A DNA stretch of 5,406 bases from Methylothermaceae bacterium. GTDB lineage: Bacteria > Pseudomonadota > Gammaproteobacteria > Methylococcales > Methylothermaceae. The DNA lies in the NCBI GenBank assembly GCA_027024125.1, contig JALVSV010000222.1:1-5406 (forward strand), in the 5' to 3' direction. The position numbers and the translations under genes are program-made. Shown piece after piece: positions 1-5,134 of the stretch (position 1 is its first letter; every line of letters starts with the position of its first letter). A model generated the notes under the pieces. The model was not told the DNA's origin, did no database searches, and saw only the letters and a program-made list of their open reading frames with translations.

Positions 1-47
1 CGCCGCACCCCACATTCACCCCTCCCCTGCTGGACGAACGGATATGA
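1..47 (+). CDS. 3' end of an upstream gene, possibly fliK (partial)
   Basis: The frame read from base 3 is open to a TGA at 45-47 and ends with the residues PHPTFTPPLLDERI. The stop overlaps the ATG of the next gene as ATGA, the usual sign of two translationally coupled genes in one operon. In gammaproteobacteria a stand-alone FlhB-like gene often follows fliK (flagellar hook-length control), so fliK is the best guess. Only 14 residues are visible and nothing in them identifies the family. The frame of the next gene is also open back to the window edge, so this call rests on the ATGA overlap and known gene order. Confidence 0.4.
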   Translation, partial: PHPTFTPPLLDERI

Positions 48-337
48 AACAAAAACCTGGGCCACTCAATCCAGTGGAGATAGCGGTTGCTCTGCGCTAT
101 GACGGTTCATCAGCGCCTACGGTGGTCGCAAAAGGAAGAAAGGAAACAGCGGAAAAAATCCTGACAATGGCGTATGAGTACGATATCCCCCTCCACCGGG
201 ATCCACAACTGGTCCAGGTGTTGAGTCATATTCCTCTGGGAGAAGAAATCCCCCGGGAACTCTATGCAGCCGTCGCCGAAGTCATCGCTTTCGCCTTTTG
301 GTTGAGCGGGCGAAACGGGCCACAGTCAGACGGCTAA
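44..337 (+). CDS. FlhB-like C-terminal domain protein (EscU/YscU/HrcU export-switch family)
   Basis: This 97-residue protein matches the cytoplasmic C-terminal domain of FlhB, the substrate-specificity switch of the flagellar type III export apparatus. The visible family signature is VALRYDG at about residues 15-21, VVAKG at 27-31, then DIPLHRDPQLVQVL and IPLGEEIPRELYAAVAEVIAFAFWL to about residue 87. The four transmembrane helices of full FlhB are absent. The autocleavage NPTH motif is also absent: the protein starts just after where it would lie. Such stand-alone versions (FlhX/FhlB-like) are about 90-110 residues long, so this one is complete. The start is supported by the ATGA overlap with the upstream gene; the ribosome binding site is weak. 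It ends convergently with the DUF2802 gene, with a 4-bp overlap. The role is inferred to be cytoplasmic and accessory to flagellar export. Confidence 0.9.
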   Translation: MKQKPGPLNPVEIAVALRYDGSSAPTVVAKGRKETAEKILTMAYEYDIPLHRDPQLVQVLSHIPLGEEIPRELYAAVAEVIAFAFWLSGRNGPQSDG

Positions 338-726
338 GATTCGTTCCGATGCATCCGAATCAACAATGCAGCCTCTTCTTTACTGATACCGCATTCTTCC
401 ACCAAGTCATCGATCCCTGCCCCCTGGTCAATTCTTTCGATAGCCTCTTGGTAGGACGATTGTCCATGGACGGGCAAATGATTCATATCCTGTATCTGGA
501 CATGCATTTCTTTGAAGTGATGAATCAACTCCCCTATCCTTTCATCCATTCTTACCGCAGCAGCGCACAGGCCAACGATATCGCGCTGTTGGCCGCTATG
601 GGAACGTTGTAATTGTTCAAGTCGGCGCTCCTGCTGACGACACCGGGCCCACAACCATATCAAAAGTGCACTTTCACCAATTAGGACAAGCGCCAACACA
701 ATAATGGCCATATTCAACACAGTCAT
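334..726 (-). CDS. DUF2802 family membrane-anchored coiled-coil protein
   Basis: This 130-residue protein has one N-terminal transmembrane helix (about residues 5-27), a basic stop, and a charged, coiled-coil-prone stretch (about 30-80). The conserved C-terminal segment at about 91-126 contains SYQEAIERIDQGAGIDDLVE and then ECGISKEEAALLIRMH. That ending, a helix-turn-helix-like repeat, is the hallmark of DUF2802. Family members sit beside cheW, flagellar and flhB-like genes in gammaproteobacteria; their biochemical role is unknown. The neighbouring FlhB-like gene fits that setting. The start at 726 has only a weak, distant GAG/AAG-rich ribosome binding site. A second Met at residue 6 is possible but would remove little. 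The N-terminus lies in the cytoplasm or the periplasm depending on topology, which I cannot fix from sequence. Confidence 0.85.
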   Translation of the reverse strand: MTVLNMAIIVLALVLIGESALLIWLWARCRQQERRLEQLQRSHSGQQRDIVGLCAAAVRMDERIGELIHHFKEMHVQIQDMNHLPVHGQSSYQEAIERIDQGAGIDDLVEECGISKEEAALLIRMHRNES

Positions 727-839
727 CTAGGTCTAGCCAACTTCTCTGGAGACCTGGAAAGGATTTCTTCTTGTGGCAGACCTTCATTCGGCTCCCCCGG
801 AAACGAAACCCGGCTTTGCCTCAGAAACACATATCCTGA

Positions 840-855
840 CCTCACTGCAGTGAGG
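840..855. repeat. Perfect 16-bp palindrome, possible regulator site
   Basis: CCTCACTGCAGTGAGG reads identically on both strands with no loop. It lies 114 bp upstream of the DUF2802 start and 185 bp upstream of the rightward gene's start. There is no adjacent T tract, so it is not a Rho-independent terminator. A perfect even-length palindrome in an intergenic region suits a dimeric DNA-binding protein, but no known operator was recognised. Confidence 0.5.
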
Positions 856-1030
856 CCGAGTGTGCTGGCCCTATTTCTCAACTGAAAAGTCAACCTTTTT
901 TACACAATCTGGGACGAAAAGACCACGACACCAACAGAAAAAAATAATCCATTATAAATCAATATATTAAAAACTGGCATGTATGATGCTTTACTCCTTT
1001 TGTCACGTTCCTGACAATGGACTCAGAAAA

Positions 1031-1033
1031 AGG
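1031..1033 (+). promoter_or_regulatory. Ribosome binding site deciding the start at 1041
   Basis: A purine run AAAAAGG (1027-1033) ends 7 bases before the ATG at 1041. The in-frame ATG at 1017 lies upstream of this site and has no comparable purine run before it. Starting at 1041 also removes eight charged residues (MDSEKGKH) ahead of the signal sequence. Confidence 0.6.
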
Positions 1034-1040
1034 TAAACAC

Positions 1041-2696
1041 ATGTCACAACCATCGAACAAAATCCTCGTACTGACTTGCCTGGCCATAGCGTCGATTCCT
1101 CTGCCCAGTGGGTCAGTGAGCATGTTGCCTGCTTCTATCCCAACCTTAGGAAAGGTAACTCCATTGAACACGCCTGCGGGGTCTACCGCCTCGCCAGACT
1201 CGGGGGCCATCGCCCTCCCCCCCAGCATTTTGAAAAGCTCGAACACGAATGTTCCCGTCTTACCACAGATTGACCCTCCCCGGGCCAGCACCGCCAGTAC
1301 TATTACGATAAAAGCCTCCATCCCCACCGGACCAACTTTTTCTATTGATTACAATAATGCCCGGGCTAGTACTCTGATATCGACCAAAACCAAATCGATC
1401 GCCGCAACATTCAGCAAAACCAAGAAACAAGCCAATACGCATGCTGCTGTCGCTCAAGCCGCCACTCAGGTTAATGCCACCCCTTCCATAGAAAATAATA
1501 GTGTCAATTTGGCCACGATCAATCTTACCCATGCTACTGCAGTTGCCTCAAGAAACAGCGAACCGTTCGCGGGCAAGGCCAAGGCGTCGTCCCAAAACGC
1601 CATCACAGGAATAAAACTCCGTACCAATTCTAACACCCAAAATGCCAAAACAGCGGAATCACCTCAATCCAAACCTATCGATAGCGATACTTTACTCAAT
1701 ATTTCCTGGACCATCCGTCAATTGGAGCTTCAGACTTCGCCTACCGTTGCTTTTGCATTCGTGCGAGACACCGTTGATGTCTTGCAGCAAGTAGGGGATC
1801 AATTGTCAATAGACCGGATAGGGTTCATCCTCTATATGGAAAATGGTAAAATCAGCCGCATCCCCATCGACACGACTGGTAAACAGTCGATTGCATCCTG
1901 GCTGCGGCAGAATATCCACTCGACTCGTGATGGTGCAACAGTTTCCACTGACACACCGCTCGATGTTCCCATCGTACTCATGGATGCCAATGAGCCACAG
2001 AATAGCGTCTTGTTGAGCCTCCAAAATATCCACACAGAAGCCGCTTATGAAACTCCTCCCAGAGCAGTGCCACAGACCGGAGAAAAAGCTGGCTATGCAC
2101 CGGACGCGGCCGCATCCACCAACATTCATTGGAGTAGCGAAACCAATACCCTGACTTTCGACTCAGCATCCATCAATATCCTGACGAATGGGGATGAAAA
2201 TCGTTTCGACCTACCCTCGCCAGAAGATCTTCTGCTTGGTGGTAGCCTTACAATCGACCCATTTCTTTATTTTACGACCTACGATAACAGGGAATATTTC
2301 TCAGGAAACGCATTCAAGCTCTATGATCGCAACGGCAATTTACTGCTTCAGGCATCTCTTCCCACATTAGTGTACGAGAACACGCTGGCAACATATCAAG
2401 GGTATGACCTCTTTGCCCCTATTCTTAATATTCAACAGGCCGCATTGGGTCAATCGCAATGGTTGGATACATTTCTCAGCGAAATCGGCGTCGATTCAGA
2501 CTTCATTCCAGAACTGTTCGTCGATCTTGGATCGATCGAGGAAAATCCTTGGCAGCAGTCCTTCGATACCAAGGGCAAGGTGATCCTTTCCTTCGCGACC
2601 CCCTATCGGAGGATCTTCGCCCCTCCCACGCTATTGCTCCTACTGCCTGGTCTGTTTCTGCTGCGCAAGAGTCTGAGAACGGAGGCTAACGGGTAA
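1041..2696 (+). CDS. Large exported Ser/Thr/Ala-rich protein with C-terminal hydrophobic anchor, function unknown
   Basis: This 551-residue protein belongs to no family I recognise. Residues 1-25 form a signal sequence with one Lys followed by ILVLTCLAIASIPL. The Cys does not sit in a good lipobox because Thr precedes it. Residues about 30-212 are low-complexity, rich in Ser, Thr, Ala, Asn and Lys, almost free of aromatic residues, and likely disordered or surface exposed. About 213-525 looks folded and is rich in aromatic and acidic residues, with segments such as SLTIDPFLYFTTYDNREYF and NAFKLYDRNGNLLLQASLPT. The C-terminus is PPTLLLLLPGLFLLRKSLR plus five residues. A Pro-Pro, a short hydrophobic helix and basic residues recall PEP-CTERM sorting tails but lack the Glu. 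An in-frame ATG at 1017 would add eight residues. The end overlaps the barrel gene's end by 11 bp. A surface or envelope role is inferred. Confidence 0.75.
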   Translation: MSQPSNKILVLTCLAIASIPLPSGSVSMLPASIPTLGKVTPLNTPAGSTASPDSGAIALPPSILKSSNTNVPVLPQIDPPRASTASTITIKASIPTGPTFSIDYNNARASTLISTKTKSIAATFSKTKKQANTHAAVAQAATQVNATPSIENNSVNLATINLTHATAVASRNSEPFAGKAKASSQNAITGIKLRTNSNTQNAKTAESPQSKPIDSDTLLNISWTIRQLELQTSPTVAFAFVRDTVDVLQQVGDQLSIDRIGFILYMENGKISRIPIDTTGKQSIASWLRQNIHSTRDGATVSTDTPLDVPIVLMDANEPQNSVLLSLQNIHTEAAYETPPRAVPQTGEKAGYAPDAAASTNIHWSSETNTLTFDSASINILTNGDENRFDLPSPEDLLLGGSLTIDPFLYFTTYDNREYFSGNAFKLYDRNGNLLLQASLPTLVYENTLATYQGYDLFAPILNIQQAALGQSQWLDTFLSEIGVDSDFIPELFVDLGSIEENPWQQSFDTKGKVILSFATPYRRIFAPPTLLLLLPGLFLLRKSLRTEANG

Positions 2697-3870
2697 ACGG
2701 CAGGTCGAACCGCAACGGCATGGAAACATTGATGAAGTAATCCGGTGAGTCGTCGGTCAACCCTATCCCACCAAACACAGACAACAGAAATCCTCGGCCC
2801 AGAATCGTCGATGCACCCAGCACCACAGAACTGATCACCCGATCAGTACCATTGATCGTCCGACCATTCAGCTTGATGTCATCGACGAAACTCTGTTGCA
2901 ACGATATGCTCAAAGAGGTCTCAGGACTGGCTGCCAGGAAAGTCCCAATGGAAAAACCAAACCGATCTCCCGGATTGTCATTATGGTCGTCAAAAGCGGC
3001 ATCATAGAAAAATCGGCCAGTAAACGCCAAAGGATCCTGACGTTTGAGCATCGTCAACGAGCCTCGCAGACGGTGAAAACCTCCGCCCAGCGAAATACCA
3101 TCCTGGAATTTCCTCCCAGTTGGCGCCACCCAGGTCAAACGGGCAATGAGGTCTGGACGCCAGCCCTTCTCACGAAATACCGTCTTGGCTATGCCCACCT
3201 GAAGATCGCCTATATGGGAGGCAGAATTGTTAGATTCGCTGATCTGCCCGCCCACCACAGCCAAGTTGCTGACCTCGGAACGGTCGACGATGGTATAAGG
3301 CAAACGCAACTCCAGCTGCGATTCCATCGGCAGGCCAAAACGGGCGAAGACACCAGGCTCAAATTGATTCCGCCGGATCTTCTGTTTCACCGTCACCAGA
3401 TCCTGCCCCACCTGTACCAGCTGCGGCACCTCGATTTCCTGGCGAATGTAGTTGAAAAAGGGTTGGATCTCCGCCCGCCTTAGCGGTAGCAATAAGGCCC
3501 CCGTCTGGGTCAGAGTCCGTTCCAGAGCACGTTCGGCCGCCTCTTCGTCGACTTCGAAAGCCCCGATCGCAGATTGCTTGGGCTTGGCTGGCTTTGCCGG
3601 GACCTGCGCCTTGGCCACCTGCCGAGAGGGCGCTGGAGACTTGGTTGATTCTCGAGGCGACGTCGGCTGAGGCTGTTTGGCCTCTACCACCTGCTCCAGA
3701 TGAGTCACCCGACGCTGGAGATCGGCAATCAACCGATCCCGAGCTTCCAGCTTGCGCAGCAATTCCTGAACCACAGGATCCCGGCTACCCACCCCCCATC
3801 CAGGCAGACTCGCCACGCCCAGCACAACACCGATGAAAAGACTCAGTTTCTTCTTATGCAATTTGTTCAT
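2686..3870 (-). CDS. FapF-like outer-membrane beta-barrel with N-terminal coiled coil
   Basis: This 394-residue protein begins with a signal peptide: MNKLHKKK, a hydrophobic core at about residues 9-22, and likely cleavage near GWG at 24-28. A coiled coil follows at about 34-65 with heptad-like Leu/Val spacing (LLRKLEARDRLIADL and RRVTHLEQVV). Next come a Pro/Ala/Lys-rich linker (66-100), an acidic helix at 104-125, and about 265 residues of alternating beta-barrel sequence ending SMPLRFDLPFTR. Signal peptide, coiled coil, linker, helix and 12-strand-size barrel is the layout of FapF, the trimeric pore that exports Pseudomonas functional amyloid. Annotation pipelines may call it a transporter or Phenol_MetA_deg-type porin. 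It starts 4 bp after the C39 peptidase stop, so the two are probably coupled. Its inferred role is passage of small secreted proteins across the outer membrane. FapF homology is judged by architecture, not alignment. Confidence 0.75.
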   Translation of the reverse strand: MNKLHKKKLSLFIGVVLGVASLPGWGVGSRDPVVQELLRKLEARDRLIADLQRRVTHLEQVVEAKQPQPTSPRESTKSPAPSRQVAKAQVPAKPAKPKQSAIGAFEVDEEAAERALERTLTQTGALLLPLRRAEIQPFFNYIRQEIEVPQLVQVGQDLVTVKQKIRRNQFEPGVFARFGLPMESQLELRLPYTIVDRSEVSNLAVVGGQISESNNSASHIGDLQVGIAKTVFREKGWRPDLIARLTWVAPTGRKFQDGISLGGGFHRLRGSLTMLKRQDPLAFTGRFFYDAAFDDHNDNPGDRFGFSIGTFLAASPETSLSISLQQSFVDDIKLNGRTINGTDRVISSVVLGASTILGRGFLLSVFGGIGLTDDSPDYFINVSMPLRFDLPFTR

Positions 3871-3874
3871 GCAT

Positions 3875-4495
3875 TCATCTCAACATTACAAAATCTTTGC
3901 CTCGGGGTGCCAGTCTATTGGGCGGCTGCCCTCCGTCCTGCGGCAGCACGACAAATCCGACATGACCCAACTGGGGGTAATCGATCCAGGCAGCCAGGAA
4001 ACGATCGATGGTCATGGTACGGTTCCCCCACGCAGGATCCGCCAATAAGACGCGGTTGCCCCGTACCCCCCGGAAGATGACGAAATGATTATAGCCATAA
4101 ACCCGGATCGGCACCATGACAGGCGCCCGCTCGATCAGATCCTCCAGGTCGAGTTTGCCATAGCCCACTCCACGGTAACCCCGGCTCTCCACGTAACGTT
4201 TCAGATCCAGCAGTGAAAACCCCTGACGCAGATTCACCACCATCGGATTCTTGACATAAATGTCACGGCGCATCAGCCCCCGGGCAATCTCTTTCTCCGA
4301 TACCTTGTCGCCGTATTGAAAGTTGAGCAAGGTCCCCAGGGCAGCGGCTCCACAGCTGAGGTCCCATTGCTGGATCACCACCTTGTCACGGCGCATCTCA
4401 AGCAGGGACTGGACCGGTCGCGCCTCCACAGCGGCCGACATCATCATCCCGCCAAACCAGACCGCCCCCCACAAGCACCATCGCCGGTATCGCAT
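3875..4495 (-). CDS. Periplasmic C39-like cysteine peptidase (FapD-like)
   Basis: This 206-residue peptidase C39-family protein has no ABC-transporter domain. With the ATG at 4495 as start, residues 1-26 are a signal peptide: MRYRRW, a hydrophobic stretch, then SAAVEA before RPVQS. The active-site block QQWDLSCGAAALGTLL puts the oxyanion-hole Gln at 42 and the catalytic Cys at 48. YGYNHFVIFRGV gives the His at 137, and LLADPAWGN gives the Asp at 153. The triad is complete. C39 peptidases cut after double-glycine-type leaders; FapD is the periplasmic member of the Fap amyloid operon. Two small proteins with such leaders are encoded just upstream, and the FapF-like barrel gene follows 4 bp downstream. 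Proposed role: trimming the small proteins in the periplasm before outer-membrane export. A GTG at 4504 is open in frame but overlaps the ribosome binding site. Confidence 0.85.
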   Translation of the reverse strand: MRYRRWCLWGAVWFGGMMMSAAVEARPVQSLLEMRRDKVVIQQWDLSCGAAALGTLLNFQYGDKVSEKEIARGLMRRDIYVKNPMVVNLRQGFSLLDLKRYVESRGYRGVGYGKLDLEDLIERAPVMVPIRVYGYNHFVIFRGVRGNRVLLADPAWGNRTMTIDRFLAAWIDYPQLGHVGFVVLPQDGGQPPNRLAPRGKDFVMLR

Positions 4496-4503
4496 CCTCG
4501 CCA

Positions 4504-4509
4504 CCTCCT
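4504..4509 (-). promoter_or_regulatory. Shine-Dalgarno AGGAGG of the C39 peptidase gene
   Basis: The minus strand reads a perfect AGGAGG here, 8 bases before the ATG at 4495. The alternative GTG start at 4504 would begin inside this motif and have no site of its own. This fixes the start at 4495. Confidence 0.8.
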
Positions 4510-4516
4510 AACCAAT

Positions 4517-4546
4517 AATATAGGGCATCTTCCAGACATCTGACCA
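4517..4546 (-). promoter_or_regulatory. Candidate sigma70-type promoter for the peptidase-barrel operon
   Basis: On the minus strand TGGTCA (4546-4541, four of six matches to TTGACA) is followed after 18 bp by TATATT (4522-4517, five of six matches to TATAAT). Transcription would start about 10 bases before the AGGAGG site, giving a very short leader. The match is modest. It is plausible because a terminator upstream separates this operon from the small-protein genes. Confidence 0.3.
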
Positions 4547-4586
4547 CTTGGATGAATATTTGTCGTCAACGGCTATACTTGTCCTT

Positions 4587-4664
4587 GCATGGGGCATCAT
4601 CTCCCGCTTCGCTAAGCTAAGCCGTTCGTTCATCCGCGAAGCCCCAATAAAAAACGCCCCATGC
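4587..4664. repeat. 9-bp inverted repeat reusing one terminator arm
   Basis: GCATGGGGC at 4587-4595 and GCCCCATGC at 4656-4664 are perfect inverted copies. The second copy lies inside one arm of the terminator hairpin. In a leftward transcript the 3' arm of the terminator could therefore pair either with its own 5' arm or with this sequence 60 bases downstream. Chance cannot be excluded at nine bases. Confidence 0.4.
4605..4625. repeat. 21-bp direct repeat, copy 1
   Basis: This begins CGCTTCGCTAAGC and ends AAGCCGT, and is identical over all 21 bases to 4683-4703. It contains a short internal tandem GCTAA GCTAA. The two copies lie on either side of the terminator hairpin. GCTTCGC at 4606-4612 can also pair with GCGAAGC at 4636-4642 as a 7-bp stem. 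Confidence 0.85.
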
Positions 4665-4684
4665 TCCTTTCAGAGCACAGGGCG
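4649..4684 (-). terminator. Rho-independent terminator after the small-protein genes
   Basis: Read leftward, a 12-bp stem (4684-4673 with 4666-4655; ten Watson-Crick pairs and two G-U wobbles) closes a 6-base loop, TGAAAG. It is followed directly by six T residues (4654-4649). It begins 28 bp after the stop codon of the second small-protein gene. It separates the substrate genes from the peptidase and barrel genes, so the latter depend on read-through or their own promoter. Confidence 0.9.
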
Positions 4685-4703
4685 CTTCGCTAAGCTAAGC
4701 CGT
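4683..4703. repeat. 21-bp direct repeat, copy 2
   Basis: This is a perfect copy of 4605-4625, offset by 78 bp. Its left edge overlaps the foot of the terminator stem and its right edge is 8 bp from the stop codon of the small-protein gene at 4712. Confidence 0.85.
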
Positions 4704-4711
4704 CTTCGGTC

Positions 4712-5077
4712 TTACTGCAGTTCAGCAGCCGAAGAAGCCGCGCTGGCAGCAACCGCACCACCGATTCCCAGAACGGGATTGACCACGGAAGTAGCCGCCA
4801 CAGTGCTAGCGGATTGAGAAACCACGAGTGGATTGCCACCCAAAATCGCGCCAGTGGGATCGACGGTCGTGTCTGTGGCAGCCGCGCCAACAGTCTGGGC
4901 ATTGCCCACACCCGCCAAGGTTGCATCAGCCACACCCTGGCCAATGTAGACAAAGATACCACCGGCACTGACACGGTCCATCTGCTCACCGCTCAATTCC
5001 ACCGGAGCTGCCTGGGCAGCACCCATCATTGCAATCAAAGAGGCACCTGCCACCAGAGTCATCAATTTCGTTTTCAT
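4712..5077 (-). CDS. Small secreted Ala/Gly-rich protein with signal peptide plus double-glycine-like leader
   Basis: This 121-residue protein has a classic Sec signal peptide (MKTKLMTLVAGASLIAMMGA, then AQA), with cleavage predicted after residue 23. A second leader, APVELSGEQMDRVSAGG, spans 24-40. It aligns with double-glycine leaders: Leu at -12, Met at -7 and Val at -4 if cleavage falls between SAG and G. The remainder (about 81 residues) is Ala, Gly, Thr, Val and Ser rich, has no Cys and few charges, includes IFVYIGQGVAD and a glycine-zipper-like VLGIGGAVAAS, and ends AASSAAELQ. Low charge and beta-branched residues suit assembly or amyloid, but no Fap-type repeat is visible. A strong ribosome binding site, AGGAGAAGG, precedes the ATG. 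It lies 57 bp after a related gene and before a strong terminator. It is a probable substrate of the C39 peptidase and barrel; a peptide toxin or bacteriocin is the alternative. Confidence 0.8.
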   Translation of the reverse strand: MKTKLMTLVAGASLIAMMGAAQAAPVELSGEQMDRVSAGGIFVYIGQGVADATLAGVGNAQTVGAAATDTTVDPTGAILGGNPLVVSQSASTVAATSVVNPVLGIGGAVAASAASSAAELQ

Positions 5078-5134
5078 CTTTCCTTCTCCTAAATTTGAAT
5101 TACTCAGATCGAATCGCTTTCCTGGGAGCCTCCC

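Larger units (their letters stand above)
727..1040. other. Intergenic region between divergent genes; putative regulatory DNA
   Basis: I see no credible gene here. It lies between the starts of the leftward DUF2802 gene and the rightward exported-protein gene, so it should hold promoters for both. It contains a perfect 16-bp palindrome at 840-855 and a strongly AT-rich run at about 937-975. That run includes TATAAA at 953-958, a possible -10 element for the rightward gene, but with no convincing -35 box 16-18 bp upstream. A TTGACT on the minus strand near 889-894 has no good matching -10. No riboswitch or tRNA was recognised. Confidence 0.5.

Noticed and set aside
298..612. Rightward 104-codon open frame
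   Set aside because: It is antisense to the DUF2802 gene, which has a recognisable conserved C-terminus.
1074..1082. Lipoprotein signal at Cys13 of the large exported protein
   Set aside because: The residue before Cys is Thr and the hydrophobic stretch continues after it; the lipobox needs Gly, Ala or Ser at -1.
959..1327. Leftward 122-codon open frame
   Set aside because: It lies opposite the start of the 551-residue gene, has no ribosome binding site, and its translation shows no domain or periodic pattern.
2896..3483. Rightward 195-codon open frame
   Set aside because: It is antisense to the beta-barrel gene, and its translation is basic, His/Gln/Arg-rich sequence typical of a shadow frame. 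The barrel gene has a signal peptide, coiled coil and operon context.
4605..4703. CRISPR array from the 21-bp repeats
   Set aside because: There are only two copies, the 57-bp gap between them is filled mainly by a terminator hairpin, and no cas genes are present.
4690..4989. Leftward 99-codon open frame overlapping the small-protein gene
   Set aside because: It is a shifted frame of the gene at 4712-5077, Trp/Leu/Arg-rich, with no start signal; the real frame has a signal peptide and a strong ribosome binding site.
5124..5134. GGGAGCCTCCC near-palindrome between the two small genes as a terminator
   Set aside because: It has only 5-bp arms around one base and no T run follows, so it would not terminate transcription.
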